From positions 1,054,001 through 1,118,000 of the forward strand of contig JABWDB010000006.1 of assembly GCA_019614645.1 (NCBI GenBank): a DNA stretch of 64,000 bases, in the 5' to 3' direction. This DNA is from Stratiolaelaps scimitus. Its lineage: Eukaryota > Arthropoda > Arachnida > Mesostigmata > Laelapidae. Each line of letters begins with the position of its first letter. Positions within the stretch are counted from its first letter, which is position 1. The notes below the pieces were generated by a model. That model made no database searches, was not told the DNA's origin, and worked only from the letters and a program-made list of their open reading frames with translations. Of this stretch, positions 24,925 to 36,964 are shown one piece after another. Position numbers and translations under genes: made by a program.

Positions 24925-26569
24925 CTGAAATATGGCAAACCGATAGTAAAGGACCGATAGTGTTATAGTAGCAGAAAGAAAAAACAGGAACAGACCAACC
25001 TAATGTTTATTCTGCCCTTGAGCAACTAACTAGCGAGATCGTCACTGACCTATTTCGAGCGACAGTGCGTTAAATCAATTAACATTGCACAGACTATCCG
25101 CCGTGTCAATTCACACTGCTTATTGATGCAGTCGATATATTATACCAGTCATAGGCACAACATTAACCGTTGACACTAAATATCATAAACTCGACCAACA
25201 CCTTTATGGTCTTGACCACAACTTGGCCAAACCTGTATAACATTGAATAATATTTTAATTGACACAAATTTCACGAACTAATACGATATACAAAGTAGAA
25301 TAAAATGTCGAATGTTCTTTAGTCTGGTTACAATATCTGATCATTTAATATATAAAACGCTCATTTGTAAGTCATACACTCCAGGTTCATTAATAGTACC
25401 CGTTCTTTGGCCGTATTCCTTATGCGGACGATTTCAGTGGTTAGACCAAATTCAATCTAATATTCGACTTATTTTCTGCTCAACGTTATTATCAATGACG
25501 AATTTAATCTTCACGTCTACCCACCACTCGAATGCTAGCGCCGTCAATAGATTGTCAACTGAGCGGGTACGTTCGGACACAGCCCACACGTTCGAAACTT
25601 TACCACACAACGATTGACATTGTTACGCAGCAAACATCAAGCGTTGGTCGAACATCGTAGATTTATGGGAACAGCTTGAGCTAACTTGTACATCATTCAT
25701 TCGTTACTTCGATGACAACTCGCTCGATTATCCTCTAGCAATGAGTCGTTCATATGGGCCGCTCCCCGGTACACTGCAGGTGGGTGGATGAGTGGATAGC
25801 GCTGTTTTGTTATTGATGGAAACCCCTTGAGCTGGTGAACATTTTCCCAATATATCTCAACGACTTTTCTAGCAAAGCCGAACACAGACAACACGTTCAC
25901 TTTACCTTTAATAAACCAATAAACATTTACCATTTACCATTTACCATTTACCTCTGCGTGGCTGCCTTAAGTTGACAATCGCCTTTCTATTCTATCCTCA
26001 ACCGAACCTCACTTTGCACAATGAACACGCACACATACACGTCGAGACACACCATTGTGGTCTGCGCCACTTCGCGCTCTAATCTTGGCCAATTCAAATT
26101 TCCCGCGCTTCTCGCGACACAACAATAAACAGTCTCCCTAACAACATGATCATTCAATGAACCCCGGTCCTGTTATACCCAAAACGGTCTACCGAAGCTC
26201 ACAAGTTGCCTGCATATAAGTCCCAGCATTTCCAGCAAAGTACGGCCCCACCCTCAACCTGCACGAACTTATAATAAAGTTCTGACTTTATTGTTTGCGA
26301 AGCGTCCGTAGAGGGCGCGCTTGTCGCCCACCTGGCAGTTCGGCGGGCTCGCCGTGATGCTGGCCATGCCATGCTGTGGTGGGGCTTGTGCTCTTGCTGG
26401 CACAAGAAGCAGCAGCTCGCTTGAAAATTCTCTCTCCTCAATGGCAGCAGCAGCCGTCGCCACCGCCGCCGCCGTAGGCGCTCGCTACCCGGGCGCTCAG
26501 AACAACAGACAGAGCCCAACGACCAGCGTTGCGTGCGTCCAGCACTGTCGAATTCGCGGATGAGCCTAC
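24925..26569. other. Intergenic region between divergent XRCC5 and par-3
   Basis: No convincing gene. The XRCC5 5' leader probably extends leftward-reading through an intron (acceptor at 24925), so its transcription start should lie here. Near 25905-25952 an AATAAACC stretch followed by repeats of CATTTAC looks like the 3' tail of a retroposon. At 26199-26519 a GC-rich patch has open frames on both strands, including a minus-strand frame with LCWKC and CQQEH motifs that I do not recognise; it may be an untranslated first exon or chance. Confidence 0.35.
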
Positions 26570-28143
26570 TGCTCCTGGCCCCGGATGCCGCCGTCCTGCT
26601 GCCAATAGAAATACATATTCATATACCCGTACGCGGTGATGGTTGTTGTTAGTGTTGTTGTTGTTGTTGCTGCTCCAGGTTGTTGTTGTTTTAGCAATTG
26701 TAACAGCAGAAGCAAGTGGTGGTGCTCCTCGTCAAGTCTGGCAAATGTGCGCTGTGTGCCGTGTGAAGTTGCGTTCAGTTGAATCGAGCTCGGTTGGCAG
26801 CAGCAGCAGCAACAGCAGAAGTTGCTAGCTGCTTGCCTGCGTGCTACTGATCCGGCTGATTGCTGTCGTTCGATATCTGGATAAAATAGCTGCAGCTGCG
26901 ATTACTGCCTCCCACTGTTGGAGTGCTTGGCTATTTCTGTCGGTTCAAGCTGTTCACCGTTGAGTTCTTGCTAGGCAGCAGCAGCAGCAACAACAACAAC
27001 ACTGGCCGTGCTACAAGAAGCACAACATCAACAAACAGTAGCAGCAGCAGCAGAAACAGAATATATCCTAAGGATAGTATTGTACCTATTTGTCGTTTTG
27101 TGATTGTTGTCATCGTCGCTTTACTAAAGTGGCACCAATGGAAGCGGGATAGATCAGATCGCTGTGTCCGTCGAAGCTGCTGCATGTGGGCGCTCGCAAA
27201 CTTGTAGCTGCAGTTCTCACGCTTCATGGAGCGCTACCGAAGTTCGTCAACAGAACAGCAACAACAGCGACCTTGGTCGCTTCTCGTATGTTGCACCTCT
27301 CTCTCGTTATAATGGAATAAGTGGTCACTCTCGTCGGGAGAGCGGTGTCTACTGCAAACAAAAAAAAAAAAACACGAGATACGTCCAGTTGAAACGGACC
27401 CACCAGTGCAACGGCCGAATATTTCAGAAGAGAACAGGGTGGGGGGTTCGCCAGCCCTGCAAGTAAGAAAGTTCTTGTGTCCTTAGTCACACCGTGTGCC
27501 ATAGCGTACAATTGTCGCTCAGTGGAAAAAACGCGCAACCGAAACGAGAAGCGTCTTCCGCGCTCGAAGAGGCGGCTCCTATCCGTAGGGGAATTTGTAC
27601 AGCAGTTGTATTCAATCTGCCTCCGAGGATCCGTTTCTCACAGGCTGGCCAGTGTTCGGCCTTCGTGTTCGTTCACAGCCCAGCAGAGGGAAAGTAGTTT
27701 GTGAGTGTGTGTGTGCGTCTGCGGAAGTCTTATGCCGTTTTATGTGAATGTGCCATCGCGTGTCCTGCTGATCTCGCCCATTACTTCTGCAACAGCTAAT
27801 TACTAGCTTGGAGATTTGGGTGGTAAGTGCATTGGTGGAATTGCCTCCTACTGTGCGATCGGAATTGTTCGTCTCGGAAGCGTCTATTGTTGCGGTGAAT
27901 CTCGACCGACAGGCGGTGTCGTTGCCTGTGTCGTTTTTTGGTGGTTGCATCGGTCAAGTGTGGTCAAGCGAATGTCGTGAGTTCTGAAGACGATGTGCCG
28001 CCGTCCGCGGTGTTCGTCGACGACTATCAAACAATTGCCGAAGTGACGCGCTCCAAGGATACTGCGGAAGGGTCCTGAGGGACCGTTGCCGCCGACAGAC
28101 ACACCTTTGCCCCACTCCATCAGTGCTGAAACCCGCCGCCAGG
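26570..28143 (+). promoter_or_regulatory. Probable promoter and 5' leader region of par-3
   Basis: CpG- and triplet-rich DNA directly before the par-3 start codon, with runs of CAG/CAA and TTG units (about 26640-26690, 26800-26820, 26970-27000, 27040-27055) and a poly(A) tract at 27359-27372. Several short frames are open on both strands, which fits composition rather than coding. No TATA box or transcription start can be fixed by eye, and 5' leader introns may be present. Confidence 0.35.
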
Positions 28144-28272
28144 ATGAGCTCGATGAAGGTGACGGTCAACTTCGGCCCGGTACGGGTTATCGTGCCGTGC
28201 GGAGTAGGTGATATACCGGTTCGGGAGGTGCTCAAACTCGCCGTCGTGCGATACAAAAAAGCGACAAACAAG
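28144..28272 (+). CDS. par-3: par-3 / bazooka homologue, first coding exon (N-terminal oligomerisation domain start)
   Basis: 43 codons ending in phase 0 at AACAAG followed by GTAAGT. The peptide MKVTVNFGPVRVIVPCGVGD, followed by VREVLKLAVVRYKKATNK, matches the start of the Par-3 N-terminal domain (family pattern MKVTVxFGxxRVxVPCGxG, then RYxKA). That domain self-associates into filaments; the scaffold recruits Par-6 and aPKC to the cell cortex for polarity. The exon end falls at the position where PARD3 exon 1 is expected to end, directly after the RYxKAxxK stretch. Two ATGs are available, at 28144 (A at -3, better context) and 28153 (the conserved MKVTV start); I annotate the first. The CR1-like domain is cut by the intron, and the rest (PDZ domains, aPKC-binding region) is not in the window, so this is a partial gene. 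Confidence 0.88.
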
Positions 28273-30579
28273 GTAAGTGGTGGCGGCGGCCGTGATAGCA
28301 TCACCACCACCGAACAGACTATTGCGTGCGTGGCGACTCGTGCGCATCTTGGATAAATGGAAAAATAGTCTGTAAAGGCCTCGAGGCGAACAGGATATAT
28401 TCGATATGGGTAATTTCAAATCGATTGCAGAGACGAGGAAACTAGTAAGAGAAGTTCCGATTACAATTTTCCTGTATAGCTGTCAGGTTGAGAATGACAA
28501 ATGTTTATGCATCGCCATCCCCACACTTGTTGCTGCAATGGCAGTCAAGCGTCTGGTCGTGCAGTTTTCTGCTTAAAAAACGGGGGCATTTTATGATTTC
28601 GCTTCGTAATACGCGAATTGATGAAGAACAGCTTTGATATTCAATATTAAGGCTGAATGGTCTTGTTCCCCCCAACCCCAATATCTCTCTCTCTCACACT
28701 GTCGCCTCAACTACGTGAATATTGTTTGTTCTTGCGAATTAGTCAGGAAGATTATTGCAAGCCGCCAGCTTTGGACGTTGCCGATTAACATCTCCACCAA
28801 CTGATCACTCATTCGCTTTAGCAGGAAAGTGTTAATTTTATCTTTTCATTATTTCTGAGGGCCGATGAGGAATCACTGTGGTTTGGGTCTCCGTTTCTGG
28901 AGTCTGCGTATGCCAAACAGAAAAAAAAACAAGCCCACTCATCACAGGACCGAAAGCGCAACTACGGTACAATTCATAACCTACACTCTTATAATTCAGA
29001 TCGCACCAGATTTCAACAGGCTTACTATTTGGCTCACCCTGAAATCAGATTTGAATCACCGAAGACACTATTTCATGCTGTGTGCAAATGAAACTGTCAT
29101 TCGTGTTGACATCGACATTTTTTCCTTTTGTTATTGTCATAGTAAGAAAGCTTTCAGCCTCTTTGTTTCTGCTGTCGAACGGGACACCTATCAGACTTCT
29201 TTCTCGTGCATCCATCGCTGACGAGCTTCCTATTATAGCTGCACGTCCCGAGTCCAGTCGGTTTCTTCGACACCGCTTTGAATTTCTTTCACGAAAAACG
29301 GAAAGGGCCAGCTAAAATCACACTGTGTGCGACGCACTCTGGGGCTGATACTCGTTTGGTGCTACTTGATGTAGACACACGTCAGTTGGTCTACAGAATA
29401 CGGCGTGTCCTCACAGACCAGAGTTTCTATTCATACCTCTCACGGTCGGGGTTGTCCACCAACCACACCCTGTGCGTATGTTGTCTTGGCGGTTCAGACA
29501 AGCAAAATACATCTGATTTCTTTCCCGAGTATTTAGTTAACACCGCGATTGTAGTTCGTCCTACCAACTTGGAGAGTATTAGATACGTTCAGTGTAAAAC
29601 CTATATTCTATTCTATTCAGGCAATGTTTCAATTAACGCCAAGCTCGGCATACGTTCAGAATCGAGCTCGGCTTGCTCGCCAGCTCCGTTCGCCGTCCTC
29701 AAAAAGTCCATCGTCCACTTTGTTTATATTCTACTCGACATATGGGCGAACAACATTCCGTTTCTGTATCTACTGATCGCTTTTCGCATCACCTTCAAAC
29801 AATCTTCTCGTGGCTGAACTATTACAGAAGAAGACGACGACAGGTCTCCGTTTCGTCTTCGTCCGCATCTCTCTCTGAACCTCCCTCCTCCCCCCCCGTG
29901 GTCCGTCGTCATTGTCGACGGTAGCCCGACCAGGGAGCGGCTCGCCTCGCTCTTTTGTTTTCTCCTGCTGGCTCCGCCGCCGTCGGCGTTGTCGTTGGTT
30001 CCGATAGCAAGATGCAGGCCAGCTCGTTCGTCGTCGTCTACGACGGGAACAACATGAACAAGACGCCGCGCATCAAACAGTAGTCCAGTAAAGGGCTCGG
30101 GGGTGGTGGATCCGTTGGTTGGAACGACGGGAGGTTACAGAGCGGCAGAATAATGCCTCCGTGTACTCGGCGTGAAACAGAGAATATTCCATTAAGAAGT
30201 GTCTTGTGGAATCTGACAAGAACCCCTCTTTTGGAAGCTGCTTTTCTGCGGGGGAGAGCGTAACGCAGAGGGGAAAGCCAGAGCCAAGCCAAGATGGGGG
30301 GATTTCGGGGCGAACTAGACAGACAGCTCAATGCGGATTGGTGGTGGCAGCGGCGGATATTGGCGTATGCACGCCGATCCGGCCGCGCGATCGGTGGTCG
30401 TTGTCGTCAGCCGGAGTTGTTAGCAGTCAATGTGTGAAGTGTATGTCTATTCATTTAAAATCATGTAGCGGAGTGGCAGCATCTTGGCTTAGTTCTTTCG
30501 CCGAAGTCGATGGCTGAGCTGGTATGGCGGCGGCGGCCGCGGCGCCGGCACTCGAGGCATCAACGGCAGTCATCCATCG

Positions 30580-30613
30580 TTGCTGCTGCTGCTGCTGCTG
30601 CTGCAGCAGCAGC
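30580..30613. repeat. (CTG)n/(CAG)n palindromic triplet run
   Basis: About nine CTG units turn directly into CAG units, so the run is self-complementary. One of many CAG/CTG tracts in the par-3 leader and intron (others near 26972, 27041, 35183, 37213, 49756, 54955 and 58097). Confidence 0.85.
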
Positions 30614-33600
30614 ACAAGCTCACGTCGTGTCGTTCTGCTCGTCGCTGGACAGGATCTGAGCTGGAAATTGAGTAAAAACGTAGTTCGGTTTTCTGTCGAG
30701 TGATGGCTCGAGCAAATAGCCGCCTGTCGCAAACCACGCCAGCAGCAGTACTGCCAGCAGGGTAGAGAACGGTAGCGTAGCGGTGTCCGCAGAAAAACGG
30801 AACGAGTGGACGATTCTGGCCGTTCAAGACAGAGAGAGAGATCCATGAGCGAGCACATCCATCCGAGTAATGTCGATTCGTAATGCTGTGTACGTCCCGC
30901 TCTCAATGTCATTGCCGGTATTGAGGATGTTGACGACGTTACCATTATTATTGCCGGTGACAGCCGGTGGCCAAATGTATCAGCGGAAGTAGTCGTTGTA
31001 CTAGTATGATTAGCACATGCCGCCAACGTTGAGGAGAGCGACTAACGGTATGTCGATCGGTCAGATAAGGCTTGTGGATGAGGTCTATATTTCACTTGGA
31101 TAAATTGTCCGTCAGTCGAATGAAATTTGACGATTTGTAACGGGACCAAGGCTACCGCGAGCAGCATAGCTCCATTCTTTGCTGCTGCAGACGGAGTGAG
31201 CTATGCTTGAGATCGTCCTTCTTGCGCCATGAACAGAAAAGTTTGCAGCGTTGGTACGCGAACACAACAGGCAGGCTACACCATGTTCATCTTGTATCTT
31301 TAATTTTCTCTTAGTTTCTCGCATGCGACTTCGGTGCTAAAGAGTCGGCACCTCTGCTCGGTATTTTCGACCGAAAATGTTGTGGTTGACGACCTCCGCT
31401 GGTTATGGTTGGTCATTCACGTTCCTTCCCGTGAAAAGTTAAGTGTAACTCAGTGTAAATGAGAGACGAAGTCTAGAACACTAGAATATCACTAAGAGTA
31501 GAAGAACCACAAAGCAATGTTTAGGTTGAAATATTGCGACAGATACTGGCCGCTATAAATCGGTTCGGTTGGCCATATATCACCAACAGACGAAGTCGTC
31601 GGCTGGGGCCTTATACCTATTGATCAGATACCTGCAGCGATGCTTCCGCTTGTTGTGTTATTTTATACAGTATAAGCATAAAGGGCAAATTATTAATGAA
31701 TATTTCACGGGCAATTTTCTAGGATACACGAAGCCTACGAGCCTGCAACTTATTGCTTGAACACTGCTTCTTAAATTAAATGGTACGTTGGGTGCTGACA
31801 GAAATTAAACTTGTTTTGCTGGTTTAGAAAAAGAATAATCTAAACTCGTCGCTTGAGTTTGCGGCAGAGGACGTTTCGAGCTTGATACGAGCACAAGTAG
31901 TCAAGTTACATCGACACTATAGTACATAACGGTGACATTCGTTCGCTCCGGAATAAACTCTAAGTTAAGTTCACACCTTACTAATGTTGTGACCGAACCG
32001 GCACCGGATAGCGTCATCCCATTGTTTCACGCTGCTGCCTCTCGACGGGTATCATCCGTAGCAAAGTGTCGCCGTATGATTTACTAGATGTTTGTATAAT
32101 TAATGTTTTTTTTGGATCCACGTGATGTTGGCTGTTGCGTCTGCTCCACTTTGCATTAATTATGCGCGTGTGGCCACCCACCTGCTTTAACGAATGAATA
32201 AATTAATTAATGAGTTTCTATTCTGTGCTGGTTGCATCTTGAGATGTTTTTCTTTCTTTGTTTTCGCTCGGGTGATGATGCATCTCTTACAGCCGCTGTT
32301 GCCGGCTGCTAAAAATCCGTCGCTTGCTAGTTGCATTTATATATATATATATATTCATTTATCGATCGATCGTGCGCAGCCAGAACTGAGGTGGAGTGAG
32401 CGAGCTGACTGAACGAGTGATAAAGTGGCTGACCCATTGACTAGCTAAACTATAGCTGGATAGGTTGTACCTGACAACGTCGTCCGTTGGACACGACTAG
32501 GTCCGTCCAGCAGGTCCGTTCAATTCAGCCGTGCAACTAACTGCTGCTCGATTCGCCAAAGACGGTTCCGGTCATCCTGATCGGCGCTTGGCCGCCCGAT
32601 TGACGCCGCGCTGCTGCGCGCCCGAAACGCGGCCACCACGATGAATACAGCCAACCTGTGCTAGTGGCAGCAGCAACGTCGCGGCAGGGGCCATGCCACC
32701 ACTCTGGGCTCTCTCATAGACGAAGGAACTAACGGAGTACACACACCGCGATTATGAACGCGACACACGACGTCCTTATGCTATCTACATAAAATGTAAC
32801 CGTCGCTTGTGTCGAGGTGTGTTGCTATTGTTGATTGCTGTTATCATTGTTTATCTTGTTCCAGCAGGCATTATACTGTTAGTATACTACTGATGGTACT
32901 AGGCGTAACGGAACTGCTAACGACTCATTTAACAGGAACACTAAAACCCCATAGATTTTATTTTTGCCTTTTGTTGTTGTCGCTGATTGTTGCTAATACA
33001 TGACGTGGCGCGCGAGGGGGTGTCGTGATCGATGATACTGTTTTGTCTTTCCTGAGGCATTTCGAGTCAGATACGACAGGGCGATACCTGAGTGCCCACC
33101 AGCTTCCGAGGCATCTCCACTGCCGTCGCTGACGCCCGTCCGTGTATGTGCTTTAGCATTTCGCGATGGTAGGTAGCACCGCTATGAGAATACTATCAGC
33201 GCTGTCATTGTTGTTCCTGTATATGTGTCTCGTTGTGAGTGTGCGTTTGCACGTTATGATGTGTGTGTCGATGTGTGGGTTCATCGAGCTCGAGCTTTTC
33301 CAAAGCGGAGGCCAGATCTATTCAAGCTCTGTGGGGTGACCGGCAACGCGAACACAGAGCGTGCGTAAACGGCAGAGGAGAGAAAGCGACAGATAGTTAC
33401 ACAACTATTTAGTACTACAGATACAGATAGACAAACAGTCGGGTGGCTGTTGAGGCTTCTTATAGCAGTGGTATCCCCGTGTTGTGGTTTGCCGATTGCG
33501 GTCTGTTGTCCCTGTCAGTGGTTGTTCTGTGGCTGGCTGGAAACGCCGGACACCGGAACGACGGCGCCTTGATGACGATGATGGCGACAGCACGCCCAGG

Positions 33601-33763
33601 GAGGCATCGCTGCTGTTGGTGTTTTTGGTGCTGAAAGTACTCGGATAGCATGACCGAATGTTTGTCGCAGTCTCGACTTGAAGACAAAATTCAGCGCTAC
33701 CTCTCTCTCCCTCTTTCTAGTCCTAGTCCTTTGTCAACAAGAAAATCAAGAGAACAGTGGTGA

Positions 33764-33790
33764 ATATATATATATATATATATATATATA
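33764..33790. repeat. (TA)n microsatellite, 27 bp
   Basis: Pure TA run in the par-3 intron. Confidence 0.95.
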
Positions 33791-36700
33791 GGTGGACGAT
33801 TGCCGGTGCTGACTGCGGTAGGGGAATGAGTGGGTGGTTCTAGTTGTCACTGGTCGCAGTACTTTCTATTCAATGATTGTGATAGCGCGTTCGTTGTTGT
33901 CGCTACCATATAGGACAACCGGTGAGATCGGCGGTTGCAACATCCGAACGCAACGCCTGGTCCGTTTCACCACCACAGCAATAATAGCAGCAACAGTAAG
34001 CAACATAAGACAACAACGGTCGCTTTTTGGAGCGGCTACGACGTGGACAATAATGCTGAATGGTGATGATGACAAGAATATATATATATATATATGTGTA
34101 GCAGTGCGACCAGGTCAGTTCGTTCGTTACGTCGATTTGCTCGTTGGCCTCGAGCGACCGGCCACGCCGGGCTGATGCTGTGGAGATCCTCTCAAAGGGT
34201 GGCCCCGACCCGATCGACAGCAGAATCCGCCTCTGGTGTTTTCGCTGATGCACAAATGGCTACGGGAGCAGGCGGCCACCATTCGCCGAAACATCAGAAA
34301 TAGCGCATGAGAGAGGGAGGATACCTATTGAAGAGCCACTCCTGATGTATAACACCGTTCACAAATGGACGACAATGGCGTTCATGGTGATAATGATAAT
34401 TCCAGAGATGATGATGCTGTTGTTGCTGATTTCGGCGTCACGATGGGCTGTGCGAGGGCCATGGATGAGGCGTTGGGCTGTGGGGCTGGATGAGAGATCA
34501 GGTCGGATGAAATAAATGCATCGAGGGCTGGATGACTATAACGAATGAATATGTGGCGAACGGCTACCGGGAGAATACAACCAAGGCGAATAGGTGTGAG
34601 ATCGATTGTGCCAATGAAATTGTTGGCATTTGCATTCGCCCTCGGGCAGTGTTATGTAATCATATAAACAGAGGAACACTAGCACGGAGAATTGTTTTAA
34701 AATTGCTGTATTAACCTCTAGAAGGACGCTAAAATTGAGCGTGCAAACAGGTGCTGTCCGGCAAGGCCTAAATTGTGCCTTCCTGTACAGCATTATTATG
34801 TGATTGAATGAGCGAACGAATTTATTCCTAGGAGAACAGGTGACTGCTCCTTACACATTTTCCAAACGATTCTTCCGGTATCTAGATTTTCCTCATGAAT
34901 ATTTCTGATCGGCTCCTCGTGACAGCTCCGCGCCCAGTACATCACATCACTTACTAGATAACCACCGTAACCATCAATCACGCCGTATTAATAGTAATAA
35001 TAATGATAATAGTAATAATAATAATGTGGTTTATGAGCAGGAAAAAATGACGACGCGTGGTGTATTTCCATCTTTCTCTCTCTTTGCTCTTCGGCTTTGG
35101 TGGTAAATGAATGCGACTTTCATCTACGTCGGCAGCCTTGACGTTCCAACTACGAACGGCGGTGTTAACAGTTAGTGACGAAGCTGCTGCTGCTGCTGCA
35201 GCGGCGTCAATGGACCTTATGGGTGTTGCTGTATTCAACGGCAACGCTGCCAGGCGCCGCGTAATGGCCGCTTAATAATGCTTAATCTGATGAAGATAGT
35301 GTCTTCGCTTCGACCCGACGCCGGCGGCGGTGACGGAGCCAACTACGAGGACGAAAGCGAGTCACGAAGTGCTCTTTTCCATAATACCGTTATATGGCCG
35401 TTAGTGAATGTGTGCTTATGTATCTTCTATACGTTGTTGTCGCAACATTACAATATGCACTGTAATGGGGCGTACAATCGTTGATCTTCGTGAAGCCATA
35501 TAGACATATCATACCGTACAGGCACACAAAAACACACACCCGTAATGCTATAACGAATTGCGCTGACGCTGTTTTGATGCCGTTCCTTGAAGGAAAACAA
35601 ATACAAAGCTTCACACGAAGCTGGCGTATTTATCTTGTTTGTTGTTGCTGTTGTTGTCGTCGTCGTCGGCGTCGTGTCATCATGTTATGTGTTGCCTGTT
35701 ATCACCGTTGCCGCGGTGATAATCATTACCCTTATTATATGTTGTTATCATTATTATTTTTGATACTAATATTAATATTATTGTATCACCTTTATAAGGA
35801 CCGTCTAATGAAGACGAGAAGAATATAGCTATTGGCATGAGCACACCTTTTGGACACACGAACATGTACTTCTCTGATACATGTATCGTAGACGGATAAA
35901 TTGGATAAGCATTAATGGGGAACGTATCGTACTTAAGTTCATACAACGTTTTAACATAATGAAACACCAAGTCGAACAAAATGCGTATTACGATATGTGT
36001 GGGTGTATCTTGTGTTTGCGTAGGTCAATAGGTGGATAAAGATATAGACCGCTTATTATTTATTGGCGGCAGCGGCGTCGTCGTCATCATCATCGCCCTC
36101 AGCGTTCATTATTATTATCATTGTAAATTGCACCCTTATGTCGGCATCGTATATAGTTGCGTTTATCGTTCGCTTATCCTCATGGGCCAGTCAGCTCAAC
36201 GAGAAATCAAGAGGTCTGTATCGAATTCGCCTTCCACTATTGCCCTCGTACTGAGCGGCTGTTCGCTATTCACTACGATGATGAGTATTACTGTACCTGT
36301 AACCGATGCGACTCGACTGTGGCCGACGCCGGTGGACCGTTCGCTATTGGCGTGCGCTTATCTTCACTTAAGGCCCCTTTCGGCCTGTTGTGGATGGCTC
36401 AGAAAGGTGACTCGGTGGTCGTTCTATCTCTGTTGATCGGTACCAATATGGGCAGCGTTTCGTGTTCATTGATGACGAACTGGACGACAACAGCAGTGTC
36501 ACGCACGTTATGTGAACCGCTGAGCCGGTCAATCTGTTCATCGGATCCCACCGATATCCCAGCGCTCAGCAGGGATCGACAAGCTGCCAGCAGTTGTATG
36601 TGTGTGGTAGCGCAGTTCGGTGGCGGAGTTGATACAGTTGACGACGAACTCGAGCGGTGCCAGGTAAAATATCGAATTTCCGACCAGCCACACAGCGAGC

Positions 36701-36910
36701 TAGGTAGCTAGCTGTGAGCTTCAGTGCTCGCTATGCCCGGGGAGGTTCCGCAGGAGCTCGCTAGCGTTATTACTCAGCCTCCTTCTCCCCCTTGAACTAT
36801 TACGGTCACAGCAAGCATTTGTGGTAGCGGCATTATTATTGCACGATAATTATTATTATTGTTGTTCTACCCGCTTGCGCTCGCAGTAGCTGGGCAGTAA
36901 CTGATGATGA

Positions 36911-36964
36911 TTGAGACGACAACATCAGTTACTGCGCTCGCAGTAACTGATGTTGTCGTCTCAA
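36911..36964. repeat. Perfect 24-bp inverted repeat with 6-base loop
   Basis: Arms 36911-36934 (TTGAGACGACAACATCAGTT then ACTG) and 36941-36964 are exact reverse complements around the loop CGCTCG. Just upstream, CGCTCGCAGTAGCTGGGCAG and TAACTGATGATG repeat parts of the right arm. Confidence 0.9.

Noticed and set aside
26199..26519. Minus-strand frame with CxxC-like motifs upstream of par-3
   Set aside because: All frames are open in this GC-rich patch and the motifs do not form a known zinc-binding pattern; noted only in the intergenic entry.
28123..28143. Upstream GTG-initiated extension of the par-3 exon
   Set aside because: Non-ATG start; the conserved protein begins at or next to MKVTV.
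29278..29817. 179-codon plus-strand frame in the par-3 intron
   Set aside because: Non-ATG opening, no recognisable domain, and a frame of this length is expected by chance in tens of kilobases.
36157..36711. 184-codon plus-strand frame
   Set aside because: No family features and no splice context; overlaps another open frame in a mixed-composition stretch.
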